A stretch of 64,000 nt of DNA from Faecalicatena_A orotica (GTDB lineage Bacteria; Bacillota; Clostridia; Lachnospirales; Lachnospiraceae). The notes beneath the pieces are model-generated. The model was not told where the DNA came from and did no database searches. It saw only the letters and a program-made list of their open reading frames with translations. Location of the stretch: NCBI RefSeq assembly GCF_040545875.1, contig NZ_JBEPMR010000012.1. One strand, written 5' to 3'. This document shows, in pieces, positions 1 through 8,110 of this stretch. A program made the position numbers and the translations under genes. The stretch's first letter is position 1; each line of letters begins with the position of its first letter.

Positions 1-1604
1 ATATCCTGACGGTTATATTATCGGTTCTGAGCATTCGTGATCTCGGACAAAGAATGGAGGCGCTGTACAGCGGCCCGTTTGCAAATGTTGAGACTTCACA
101 TGAAGTGAGCACGAATATTTTACAGATTGTAAAAAATCTTGCAATCATATCTACAACGGATAATGTGGTTGATGAAGAAGAGTACATGCAGATTATTCAG
201 GAAACAGCGAACAATGTTGATGCAGGGATAACAGAGCTTAATTCGGGATATATCAGCGGCGGAGAAAAAGTAGACCAGCTTGCTGATGAATATGGAAAAT
301 TAAAAGAGGCCCGCCAGCGCGTTTATACATATCTTGAGCAGAATAATGACCAGGCGGCATTTGATGTCTATTTTAAGGAATACGAGCCACAGGCGGAAAC
401 TGTAATCAGTGTTGTAGATGAGGTCGAGGAAGCCTCCAAAGCAGATGCAGAAGCCAGTCTGGAAACCGTTAAAAAACAGAATGTCAGTGTCATTACATTC
501 TTGAGTATGCTTGCGGCCTTTTGTGTCCTGATTACCATCTTTTTATGGATTGCGATTACCAGAAGCACAGTGCAGCCTATTATAGCAGTGAAGGGGGCAG
601 CCAGCCAGATTGCAAATGGCCAGCTGGATGTGAAACTGGATTACGAATCCGCCAATGAATTTGGTGAACTGGCTGATGATATCCGTTCCACAGCACGGTC
701 CTTAAGCCTCTATGTTTCGGAACTGAGAAAAGGCCTGCTCGCTCTGGGGGCCGGACGGCTGAACTATACATGTGATATAAAGTTCAAGGGGGATTTTATC
801 GCTCTCGGTGAATCGATGGAAGAGATTGGAAAGATGCTCAGAAATTCCATGAGGCAGATCAGCAGCAGTTCGGAGCTGGTGTCAGGAGGGGCAGAGCAGG
901 TATCTGACGGGGCCCAGGTGCTGGCACAGGGGGCGTCTGAACAGGCGAGCTCGATCGAAGAGCTTGCCGTAAGCATCAATGAAATTGCTGAAAGCGTAGG
1001 CATCAACGCAGAGAAAGCTGTGAAGTCCAGAGACTATGCGTCTGAAGTAAGAGACCGCATTCTGGAGAACAACCAGCAGATGGAGAAGCTGCAGGGCAGC
1101 ATAAAAGAGATTCAGGAAAACTCGAAAGAAATTACAGGCATTGTCAAGGAGATAGAAGACATCGCATTTCAGACGAATATACTGGCCCTGAATGCGTCTG
1201 TAGAGGCAGCAAGGGCAGGTGATGCTGGCAAAGGCTTTGCAGTTGTGGCAGGAGAGGTGCGCCGGCTTGCGGCCAAGACCGCAAGTGCGTCCAAGCTGAC
1301 TGCAGACCTTGCGGAGAAGAACTCAGAGGCTGTCAGAGAAGGCTATGAGGCTGCCAGTATGACAGCCCGTACATTAAAGACATCTGTAGAAGGTGCCGAG
1401 ACCGTTAACGAGATGGTCGGGGACATATCCAGGCTCTCCGAACAGCAGGCAGATGCAATCGCCCAGATCAGAAAGAGTGTTGAGCTGATCTCGGATATTG
1501 TGCAGGGTAACTCTGCCACATCGGAAGAGAGTGCAGCAGCAAGCGAGGAGTTGTCAGCCCAGGCCCAGATGCTGAGAGAACTGGTAGAACAGTTTGAACT
1601 TTAA
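1..1604 (+). CDS. Methyl-accepting chemotaxis protein, 5' end cut by the window
   Basis: A membrane chemoreceptor that controls CheA kinase activity. The frame is open from base 3, so the gene starts outside the window; the first visible methionine is at base 54. The visible part begins inside the first membrane helix, followed by an extracytoplasmic helical sensor region, a second membrane helix (about residues 145-168 counted from base 54), a HAMP domain and a long coiled-coil signalling domain. The conserved hairpin tip FQTNILALNASVEAARAG is intact. It is the first visible gene of a run with cheC, cheD, a receiver-GGDEF gene, cheA and cheW, so it is probably the dedicated receptor of that array. 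The ligand cannot be inferred. No cheR or cheB is visible in the window. Confidence 0.93.
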   Translation, partial: ILTVILSVLSIRDLGQRMEALYSGPFANVETSHEVSTNILQIVKNLAIISTTDNVVDEEEYMQIIQETANNVDAGITELNSGYISGGEKVDQLADEYGKLKEARQRVYTYLEQNNDQAAFDVYFKEYEPQAETVISVVDEVEEASKADAEASLETVKKQNVSVITFLSMLAAFCVLITIFLWIAITRSTVQPIIAVKGAASQIANGQLDVKLDYESANEFGELADDIRSTARSLSLYVSELRKGLLALGAGRLNYTCDIKFKGDFIALGESMEEIGKMLRNSMRQISSSSELVSGGAEQVSDGAQVLAQGASEQASSIEELAVSINEIAESVGINAEKAVKSRDYASEVRDRILENNQQMEKLQGSIKEIQENSKEITGIVKEIEDIAFQTNILALNASVEAARAGDAGKGFAVVAGEVRRLAAKTASASKLTADLAEKNSEAVREGYEAASMTARTLKTSVEGAETVNEMVGDISRLSEQQADAIAQIRKSVELISDIVQGNSATSEESAAASEELSAQAQMLRELVEQFEL

Positions 1605-1662
1605 TACAGCACCGGCAAAGTATTAATGATACGCGGTACTGGGACAGGAAAGAAGGATACAG

Positions 1663-2274
1663 ATGGAAAATTATTTAGCTTTGGATGATATAGCAAAGGA
1701 TATATTAAAGGAACTGGGAAACATCGGGACGGGAAATGCGGTCGCATCTCTTTCAATGATGATGGAGCATCCGCTTGAAGTAGGGGTGCCGACTCTCAGA
1801 TTCGTGAAATACCAGGACATTTTTGATGAGCTTGACATACAGGAAGAACTGCAGGCGGGCATTCTGATTCAAGTATTTGGTGAACTCAAGGGGATGTTCC
1901 TCTTCCTGATGGATGAGGCGTTTACGCGTGCAGTTATGGATGCGATGCTGGAAGAGAAAGAGAGGGACCTGACGGCTTTGGATGAAATGGAGCTGTCTGT
2001 GTTAAGTGAGCTTGGAAACATTATGTGCGGTTCCTATATACGCGCCTTGTCACAGGTTACCGGGATGGAGACAGATGTGTCTGTACCCGATATGTGCATT
2101 GATATGGGAGGTGCGATCCTGGGTGTTCCGCTTGCAAGACATCTGCAGGTCAGTGATGACGTGCTGTTGATCGAGAATGTATTCCGTATGGGAGGCCATG
2201 CTTATGTCGGACGGATACTGTTCTGGCCGGAGATGACAGCAATGACTGCCATACTGGATAAGCTCAGGGAGTAA
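1663..2274 (+). CDS. cheC: CheC-type receiver phosphatase
   Basis: CheC proteins dephosphorylate phosphorylated CheY-type receivers and bind CheD. The 203-residue product has the two-fold repeat of the family. Each half carries the E-x-x-N phosphatase motif: E17/N20 in KELGNIGTGNA and E116/N119 in SELGNIMCGSY. Both active sites therefore look intact. The gene lies 58 bases after the MCP gene and 4 bases before cheD, consistent with one transcript. The only receiver protein seen in the operon is the Rec-GGDEF protein at 2790, which makes that protein a plausible substrate; this is inference. Confidence 0.93.
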   Translation: MENYLALDDIAKDILKELGNIGTGNAVASLSMMMEHPLEVGVPTLRFVKYQDIFDELDIQEELQAGILIQVFGELKGMFLFLMDEAFTRAVMDAMLEEKERDLTALDEMELSVLSELGNIMCGSYIRALSQVTGMETDVSVPDMCIDMGGAILGVPLARHLQVSDDVLLIENVFRMGGHAYVGRILFWPEMTAMTAILDKLRE

Positions 2275-2278
2275 TACT

Positions 2279-2755
2279 ATGGAAAAAATCGTGGTGGGAA
2301 TTGCTGAAGGAAAAACGGCCAGAAACGGCCAGGCATTGGTTTCTTACGCACTGGGATCGTGCGTAGGAGTATGTCTATATGACACGAAGACGAAAGTAGC
2401 TGCAATGGCCCATGTGATTTTACCTGACAAGAGCCGCGCGGTAAATCAGGAGAATGTATATAAGTTTGCAGTGGAAGGGACTCGTGAGCTGATCAGTGAG
2501 ATTTGCAGTCAGGGAGCCAGCAGGAGAACTCTGACAGCGAAGATTGCAGGCGGTGCCAGGATGTTCCGCGGCGTAGAAAAGGGCTGGGATATCGGGTACT
2601 GGAATATACAGAGTGTGAAGAAAACACTGCAGGAAGAGGGCGTCCGGATTGCCGGGGAAGATACCGGGGGAAGCTATGGAAGGACGATTACTTTCCGGTC
2701 AGAAGACGGTGTGCTGGAAATAAGTACAGTCAGACATGAAATGATATATTTATGA
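2279..2755 (+). CDS. cheD: CheD chemoreceptor glutamine deamidase
   Basis: CheD deamidates glutamines on chemoreceptors and is regulated by binding CheC. The 158-residue length is typical. The catalytic cysteine C28 sits in ALGSCVGVCLYD and the catalytic histidine H45 in MAHVILPD, followed by the conserved AKIAGGARMF segment. The start is the ATG four bases after the cheC stop, with GGGAG inside the end of cheC as ribosome binding site. The adjacent MCP is the likely target. With no CheR/CheB methylation enzymes in view, CheC/CheD may be the main local adaptation module. Confidence 0.93.
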   Translation: MEKIVVGIAEGKTARNGQALVSYALGSCVGVCLYDTKTKVAAMAHVILPDKSRAVNQENVYKFAVEGTRELISEICSQGASRRTLTAKIAGGARMFRGVEKGWDIGYWNIQSVKKTLQEEGVRIAGEDTGGSYGRTITFRSEDGVLEISTVRHEMIYL

Positions 2756-2789
2756 GATATAGTATGCAGATACAATAGATGGAGGGACT

Positions 2790-3743
2790 ATGATGGAAAC
2801 GGAAAGGAAACAAATTGTAATGGTGGTGGACGACAGTCTTATGATCTGCCAGCAGATTAAAGCAGCGCTTCGGGATACAGATATATTTCTTTGTGAGGCA
2901 CATACCGGGGCAGAGGCGCTGGATATGATAGAACAGTACCAGCCGGATCTGATTCTTTTGGACGTCGTATTGCCGGATACGGATGGATATCAGCTCTTTG
3001 ACAAGCTGAAAATGAGGGATCAGAATAACGCTTCCATTGTCTATCTGACATCGAAAGATAAAGATGATGATGTAGTGAAGGGATTTACGCTTGGGGCATG
3101 TGATTACATTAAAAAACCTTTTGTCAAAGGTGAGCTTCAGTCACGCGTAGTAGCGCATTTGAAAATGAAGTGCCAGAAAGACGATTTGAACAGGATGAAC
3201 ACAGAACTGAAGACGACCATGAGCAAGCTGAATGAGCTTGCATTCAAGGATGGTCTGACGGGACTCTACAACAGGAGATATGTTGTGGGGGATCTGTTAG
3301 ATGACATCAAAGGCAGCAGGGTAGAGGAAAAGAAAAATGTTGTGATTCTGTGCGATATCGACGATTTTAAAAAAGTGAATGATACATATGGACATGATGC
3401 CGGAGATGCGGCTCTCGTTTGTATTGCTAATATAATGGAGGCGCACTGCCGCCAGCATAAAGTTGTGAGATGGGGCGGGGAAGAATTCCTGATTGTGCTT
3501 TTCAATGTGACGGAGCAGGAAGCATTTGAGATTAGTGAAACGATCCGTAAAGACATAGAACAATTTGGAATCTGGAACAAGGAAGATAAGTTTTTCTGTA
3601 CGATTACATTGGGGCTCCATGTTTACGGACAACAGGAAGGAATCGAGGAATGTATCGCGTGTGCGGACAAGGCACTGTATTATGGCAAGAGAAACGGGAA
3701 AAACCGCAGCGTATGGTATGAAAGCATAGAACAGGCGGAGTGA
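2790..3743 (+). CDS. Receiver-GGDEF response regulator, predicted diguanylate cyclase
   Basis: A two-domain protein of 317 residues. The N-terminal receiver has all key residues: acidic pair D14/D15, phospho-acceptor D58 (LILLDVVLPD), T87 and K109. A short linker leads to a GGDEF domain with DGLTGLYNRR and an intact active-site GGEEF at residues 229-233, so it should make c-di-GMP from two GTP. The RxxD inhibitory site expected at nine to six residues before GGEEF is absent (C and H stand there), suggesting weak product inhibition. It sits between cheD and cheA, and is thus the likely phosphorylation target of CheA, as WspR is in the Wsp pathway. The start is the first of two adjacent ATG codons, after GGAGGG. 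Confidence 0.92.
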   Translation: MMETERKQIVMVVDDSLMICQQIKAALRDTDIFLCEAHTGAEALDMIEQYQPDLILLDVVLPDTDGYQLFDKLKMRDQNNASIVYLTSKDKDDDVVKGFTLGACDYIKKPFVKGELQSRVVAHLKMKCQKDDLNRMNTELKTTMSKLNELAFKDGLTGLYNRRYVVGDLLDDIKGSRVEEKKNVVILCDIDDFKKVNDTYGHDAGDAALVCIANIMEAHCRQHKVVRWGGEEFLIVLFNVTEQEAFEISETIRKDIEQFGIWNKEDKFFCTITLGLHVYGQQEGIEECIACADKALYYGKRNGKNRSVWYESIEQAE

Positions 3744-3747
3744 GAAT

Positions 3748-5748
3748 ATGGGATACTTTGATGAAGATGCACAGGAGATGCTGGAAGTATATCTGATGGA
3801 GGCAAAACAGCTGACGGAACAGCTCGGTGCGGTTCTTCTGGAGACTGAAAAGAAGAATGCTTTCACAGGGGAAGATATTCATAACATATTTCGGATCATG
3901 CATACACTAAAGAGTTCTTCTGCAATGATGGGGCTGAAAGGATTATCTTCGCTGGCACATACGATGGAGGATTTATTTTCCTGGTTCAGAGAACAGCAGG
4001 AAGGAATCGAACAGGCGGAAACGGAGTTGTTTGATTTGCTGTATGCATTTTCAGATTATATTGAAGATGAAATGAAGTGCATGGTGCTGGCTGGTTACGA
4101 ACCGGGAGATACGTCCGTACTGGAAGCAGGGGCAAAAGATTACCTGAAGAAAATCAGCAGTGAGCAGGTGTGCGGGGAAATAAAAGAACAGAAATCTGCC
4201 GGGGAGGAGGATGACAGACCCCGGGAGATGTTGGAGAAGCCCGGGGTTATCGTAAGGATCAGGCTGGAGGAAGGATGCCGGATGGAAAATATCCGCGCAT
4301 TTATGGTTGTGCGCCAGATTACAGGTCTGTGCACGGAGTTGGAGACCCTCCCTGCGAATCTGGAAAGTGCACAGAGTGAAGCGGAGCAAATTGCTGAACA
4401 CGGAGTCTTTATCCGTTTCCAGAGCGAACACAAAGAACAGGTTATGGATATATTAAGGGGAGGCCTGTTTGTTGCCCAGTGTGAGATACTGAAGGAAAAC
4501 ACGGCGGCTGGGAAGAAGGAACCGGAGCCTGCCGCGCCTGCGGCAGCAGCATCAAATCCCGAGAATGACTTTTTGAACGTACGCAGCGACAGGCTTGACC
4601 GTCTGCAGAACCTTGCCCGTGAGATGATCATACAGATGATGTCCCTGGAGGCCCAGCTTGAGGAGAACGGGATGAGTGACCTGAAAGAAGGCACCGCCCA
4701 CCAGATCAATCGGCTCATCAGTGAAGTTGAACGTACAGTCATGGAGATGCGCATGGTACCGGTTGAACGGATCGTCCCGAAGGTTCGCAGGATTCTTAGA
4801 GATATCTGCCGGGATGAAAAGAAAGAGGTCGATTTTAAGGCTAGCTGTGGAGATATAGAAGCGGATAAAAGTGTTGTTGAATATATTTCAGAGGCTCTTC
4901 TGCATCTGATAAGAAATGCGGTCGATCACGGGATAGAACCTCCTGAAGAGCGGATCGCAGCGGGAAAAGACCCGAAAGGGAAGATAGAGTTTAATGTGGA
5001 AAGCACAGTAGGAGAGGTGCTGATTACGATTTCAGATGACGGAAGAGGAATAAGCCAGGACAAGATTCTGGAAAAGTCAAGAAGTATGGGTATCCTCTCC
5101 AAACCAGAAGAAGAGTACAGCAGACAGGAAATTATGGACCTGCTTCTCCACCCGGGATTTACGACGAAGGATGTAGTGACGGAATATTCCGGCAGGGGTG
5201 TGGGTCTGGATGTTGTAAAGAATGTTTTGGAAAATGCCGGAGGAAACCTGTATATTGAGAGCGAGACAGGAAAAGGCAGTACCTTTACGCTAGTCGTTCC
5301 GCTTACACTGGCAACGATGGAGTGTATCCGCTTCAGAGTTGGAGAGTACCGGTTTTCTATTCCTGCACGTTATGTGTTCCGGTTTTTGGAATATGGTAAG
5401 AACAGGCAGAATATACAAGAAATCAATGGGCGTAATTATATTTTGTTCGAAGAACGTATGGTGCCGCTCGTTGACCTGAGAAAATTCTATAGTCTGGGAG
5501 GGGAGACACCGGATACAGCTGCCATCGTATATGCGAAGGGAACAGAAAAGGAAGGGTGTCTGCTTGTGGACAGCATGTATGAACAGAAGCGCATTGTTAT
5601 AAAACAGCTCCCGGCCCTGTTTGGAGTCGACTTCCGGCGTAAAACAGGGGCAAGCGGAATGAGCATTATGGGAAGCGGGAAGATCTGTACGGCACTTGAC
5701 CTGGAAATACTGTTTGATTTATATGAAAGAGGGAACATATGGAGATAG
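3748..5748 (+). CDS. cheA: CheA chemotaxis histidine kinase
   Basis: A cytoplasmic kinase of 666 residues that transfers phosphate to a receiver partner. Domains in order: P1 Hpt with phospho-histidine H52 (FRIMHTLKSSSAMMG), a P2-like region, an Ala/Pro/Glu-rich linker near residues 250-270, the P3 dimerisation helices, the P4 ATPase with N box (LIRNAVDHGIEPP), DDGRGIS and GRGVGLDVV, and a C-terminal CheW-like P5. It starts 4 bases after the Rec-GGDEF gene, and its last 10 bases overlap the cheW gene, which indicates tight translational coupling. No stand-alone CheY lies in the window. Confidence 0.95.
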   Translation: MGYFDEDAQEMLEVYLMEAKQLTEQLGAVLLETEKKNAFTGEDIHNIFRIMHTLKSSSAMMGLKGLSSLAHTMEDLFSWFREQQEGIEQAETELFDLLYAFSDYIEDEMKCMVLAGYEPGDTSVLEAGAKDYLKKISSEQVCGEIKEQKSAGEEDDRPREMLEKPGVIVRIRLEEGCRMENIRAFMVVRQITGLCTELETLPANLESAQSEAEQIAEHGVFIRFQSEHKEQVMDILRGGLFVAQCEILKENTAAGKKEPEPAAPAAAASNPENDFLNVRSDRLDRLQNLAREMIIQMMSLEAQLEENGMSDLKEGTAHQINRLISEVERTVMEMRMVPVERIVPKVRRILRDICRDEKKEVDFKASCGDIEADKSVVEYISEALLHLIRNAVDHGIEPPEERIAAGKDPKGKIEFNVESTVGEVLITISDDGRGISQDKILEKSRSMGILSKPEEEYSRQEIMDLLLHPGFTTKDVVTEYSGRGVGLDVVKNVLENAGGNLYIESETGKGSTFTLVVPLTLATMECIRFRVGEYRFSIPARYVFRFLEYGKNRQNIQEINGRNYILFEERMVPLVDLRKFYSLGGETPDTAAIVYAKGTEKEGCLLVDSMYEQKRIVIKQLPALFGVDFRRKTGASGMSIMGSGKICTALDLEILFDLYERGNIWR

Positions 5749-6194
5749 AGAATGACCGCGAACTGCTATGCATACGCGGGAAGAAGAAAAATTATGCGTT
5801 TGAGTTCAGGGACATCAGGGAAATATGCCGTGAGCTGAAGATATCCAGAATGCCCTGCCTCCCCGAACATTTTACCGGGGTCTGTAATTACAAAGGCGGG
5901 ATTGTGCCGGTTTTGTGTATAGAAGAGACAGAGCCGGAGGAGGAGAGGACGCTTGTTTTTATCTTTGAGTACCAGAATTACCAGCTGGGAATCTTATATT
6001 CGGGAGAGCCATATATACTTGACCCGGGAAAGTATACTGAGATTCAGAGACCGGAAAGTGAGAGTGCCTGCAATGAGATCTGGATAGAGAAGAAGATGAT
6101 TCTGGCGGATGAAGAGATATATACTGTTCTTGATATGGAGAAGATTATATGGAATCTGGCTAAATTTTTTCAGGGGGAATATATGAAGTATTAA
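5739..6194 (+). CDS. cheW: CheW-like coupling protein
   Basis: A single CheW-like domain of 151 residues, expected to bridge the MCP and CheA. The sequence is divergent but keeps the pattern FRDIREICRE, then GVCNYKGGIVPVLCI, typical of CheW beta-barrels. It overlaps the end of cheA by 10 bases and is preceded by GAGGGA inside cheA. It is the last gene of the chemosensory operon: the following gene has its own promoter and belongs to a different family. Confidence 0.85.
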   Translation: MEIENDRELLCIRGKKKNYAFEFRDIREICRELKISRMPCLPEHFTGVCNYKGGIVPVLCIEETEPEEERTLVFIFEYQNYQLGILYSGEPYILDPGKYTEIQRPESESACNEIWIEKKMILADEEIYTVLDMEKIIWNLAKFFQGEYMKY

Positions 6195-6214
6195 GTGATC
6201 CCAATGAAAGCCCC

Positions 6215-6243
6215 TTTTAAAGCCCGGAAAGATTTGCTATAAT
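6215..6243 (+). promoter_or_regulatory. Probable promoter of the first GntR gene
   Basis: An extended -10 box TGCTATAAT (TATAAT at 6238-6243) lies 17 bases after a weak -35 like TTTTAA (6215-6220). It is the only good promoter between cheW and the regulator at 6326. Confidence 0.55.
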
Positions 6244-6325
6244 CTATATAAAGAACTGTCTGCACAAAAGCGGAGTATTGCCGGTTGAATTTATCAGCAG
6301 CAGTCAAGGAACAGGAAGGTATGTT

Positions 6326-7057
6326 ATGAACGAGGAACGTGTGCCAAAATATTATCAGTTAAAGAAGGAGATCATCCGCAAGATCGAGATGGAGGAATAT
6401 ACTCCGGACGGGCCGATACCAAGCGAGCGTGAACTGATGGAGCAGCATCAGGTCAGCAGGATTACCGTACGCAAGGCGATTGATGAGCTGGTTGTCGAGG
6501 GATACCTGTATAAAGTACAGGGGAAAGGGACTTATGTAAAGACTGATGAGAAGAGCAATGATCTGTTCTCTTTAGTCAGTTGTACCCAGGCTGTACGCAA
6601 TATGGGGATGACACCGACCAAGCAGGTGATTGTATCGCAGGTTCTTACGACAGATAAAAAGAGGGCAAAGGCGCTGAATCTGACAGCTGCGGATCAGGTT
6701 TTCCAGCTGGGGAGGGTCTTATATGCCAATGAAGAGCCGTTGAACTATACGCTTACATATCTGCCGATGAAGCTGTTTCCGGGGCTTGAAAAGCATGATT
6801 TTGGGAAAGAGTCTCTGTATCAGGTGCTCGGGGAAGAGTACCATGTCAATATTACCAAGGCACGCAGAACGGTTGAGGCTGTGCTCGTGAAAGACGAGAT
6901 TGCCGAGTATCTGGATATTGAACCGGGGATGCCGGTCATACTGTTCGGATGCACCACTTACGGGGAGGTCAACGGACAGGAACAGCCGGTTGAGAATTTC
7001 AAGTGCTATTACCGGACGGATAAATATAAGTTTTATATAGACCAGGTGGCCCTGTAG
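6326..7057 (+). CDS. GntR/HutC-family transcriptional regulator (copy 1)
   Basis: A 243-residue regulator with an N-terminal GntR winged helix (PSERELMEQHQVSRITVRKA) and a C-terminal UTRA ligand-binding domain, the layout of the HutC subfamily that usually senses sugars, amino acids or nucleoside-type metabolites. The start chosen is ATG 6326, preceded by AGGAAGG; an upstream in-frame TTG at 6278 lacks a ribosome binding site, and the paralog begins at the equivalent residue. The protein is closely similar along its whole length to the regulator at 7350. It ends before a terminator, so it is probably a separate unit. The likely target is the transporter operon at 8111. Confidence 0.9.
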   Translation: MNEERVPKYYQLKKEIIRKIEMEEYTPDGPIPSERELMEQHQVSRITVRKAIDELVVEGYLYKVQGKGTYVKTDEKSNDLFSLVSCTQAVRNMGMTPTKQVIVSQVLTTDKKRAKALNLTAADQVFQLGRVLYANEEPLNYTLTYLPMKLFPGLEKHDFGKESLYQVLGEEYHVNITKARRTVEAVLVKDEIAEYLDIEPGMPVILFGCTTYGEVNGQEQPVENFKCYYRTDKYKFYIDQVAL

Positions 7058-7101
7058 GCAGGAAATGATGATTTTCCTCAGAAACATCCCGACTGGTTAT
7101 G

Positions 7102-7162
7102 AAAAAGGACAGCATTTTTATTCAGCTTTTCTAAAGCGGATAAAGAAGGCTGTCTTTTTTTA
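7102..7162 (+). terminator. Rho-independent terminator after GntR copy 1
   Basis: AAAAAGGACAGC pairs with GGCTGTCTTTTTTT across a loop of about 35 bases, ending in a run of seven T. It separates the two GntR genes transcriptionally. Confidence 0.65.
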
Positions 7163-7256
7163 CTTTTTTACTGAGCACTTTTCACAAAATAAACACTTAA
7201 AATATGTGAAAATAAACAAAAATGAATCGGCAGTAAATAAAAAAATGGTTAAAGTG

Positions 7257-7284
7257 TTGACTTTTTTGAAAATAGGATTATTAT
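7257..7284 (+). promoter_or_regulatory. Promoter of GntR copy 2 and possibly of the importer operon
   Basis: TTGACT at 7257-7262 is followed after 16 bases by TATTAT at 7279-7284, which overlaps TATAAT at 7284-7289 (21-base spacing). Either -10 places the transcription start in or next to the palindrome at 7298-7313. Confidence 0.6.
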
Positions 7285-7293
7285 ATAATTACA

Positions 7294-7330
7294 ACTGGTT
7301 ATGACGACATAACGACATGATGACATAACG
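7294..7330. promoter_or_regulatory. Candidate GntR operator: palindrome plus direct repeat
   Basis: GTTATG-ACGA-CATAAC at 7298-7313 is an inverted repeat with a 4-base centre. The sequence ATGACGACATAACG (7301-7314) recurs as ATGATGACATAACG (7317-7330), a 16-base period. The 11-mer ACTGGTTATGA at 7294-7304 also occurs at 7092-7102, just after GntR copy 1. The site lies at the expected transcription start, between the promoter and gene 7350, so repression by one or both GntR proteins is plausible. Binding is inferred, not shown. Confidence 0.5.
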
Positions 7331-7349
7331 TCAGCAAGGGAGGAAGTGA

Positions 7350-8078
7350 ATGGAAGAGGAACGCGTACCAAAGTATTTTGTCCTAAAAAAGGAACTGATC
7401 CAGAAGATCGAGGAAGAGGAGTTTGAACCAGAATGCCCAATTCCAAGTGAAAGAGAGCTGATGGAGCAGTACCAGGTCAGCCGCATCACAGTCAGGAGGG
7501 CTATTGACGAACTGGTGACAAGTGGCTATCTTTACAAAGTGCAGGGGAAAGGAACATATGTAAAAAGCGATGATTACAGCCAGAACCTGTTCGCGATCAC
7601 CAGCTGTACGGATGATGTGATCAGGCTGGGAAGGAATCCTTCTAAGAAGGTGACAGTCAGTGAAATTGTTCCGGCGGATGCCAAGCGGGCAAGGCTGCTG
7701 AACACAGCGGTAGGAGATGAGCTGTTCCGCCTGGAGAGAATCACGATGGCAGACGGGGAGCCTTTGAATTATACGATCACCTATCTCCCGCGCAAGTTAT
7801 TTCCGGGGATTGAGAAGTATGATTTCAGCACCCAGTCATTATATGATCTTCTCAGAGAGCAGTACGGAGTCAGATTTGCGAAGTCAAGAAGGACGATTGA
7901 GGCGGTCCTGACGGAAGAAGAAATTGCAGAATATCTGGATATTGATGAACAGATGCCCGTCATATTATTCGGAAGCACGACATACGGAGTCGTCCAGGGC
8001 AAGGAGCTGCCGATTGAAAGCTTCAAATGTTACTATCGGACAGATCAATATAAGTTTTATATTGAGCAGGTCAAATAA
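7350..8078 (+). CDS. GntR/HutC-family transcriptional regulator (copy 2)
   Basis: A 242-residue regulator with a GntR winged helix (PSERELMEQYQVSRITVRRA) and a UTRA effector domain. It resembles the protein at 6326 along its full length and shares the same opening (EERVPKY), so the two arose by duplication and may bind the same or related operators. The start ATG 7350 follows GGGAGGAAG. The gene ends 32 bases before the substrate-binding lipoprotein gene with no terminator between, so it is likely the local, autoregulated controller of the importer and catabolic operon. Confidence 0.92.
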   Translation: MEEERVPKYFVLKKELIQKIEEEEFEPECPIPSERELMEQYQVSRITVRRAIDELVTSGYLYKVQGKGTYVKSDDYSQNLFAITSCTDDVIRLGRNPSKKVTVSEIVPADAKRARLLNTAVGDELFRLERITMADGEPLNYTITYLPRKLFPGIEKYDFSTQSLYDLLREQYGVRFAKSRRTIEAVLTEEEIAEYLDIDEQMPVILFGSTTYGVVQGKELPIESFKCYYRTDQYKFYIEQVK

Positions 8079-8110
8079 ATTCAAGATGTGAAAGAAAAAG
8101 GAGGAACATT

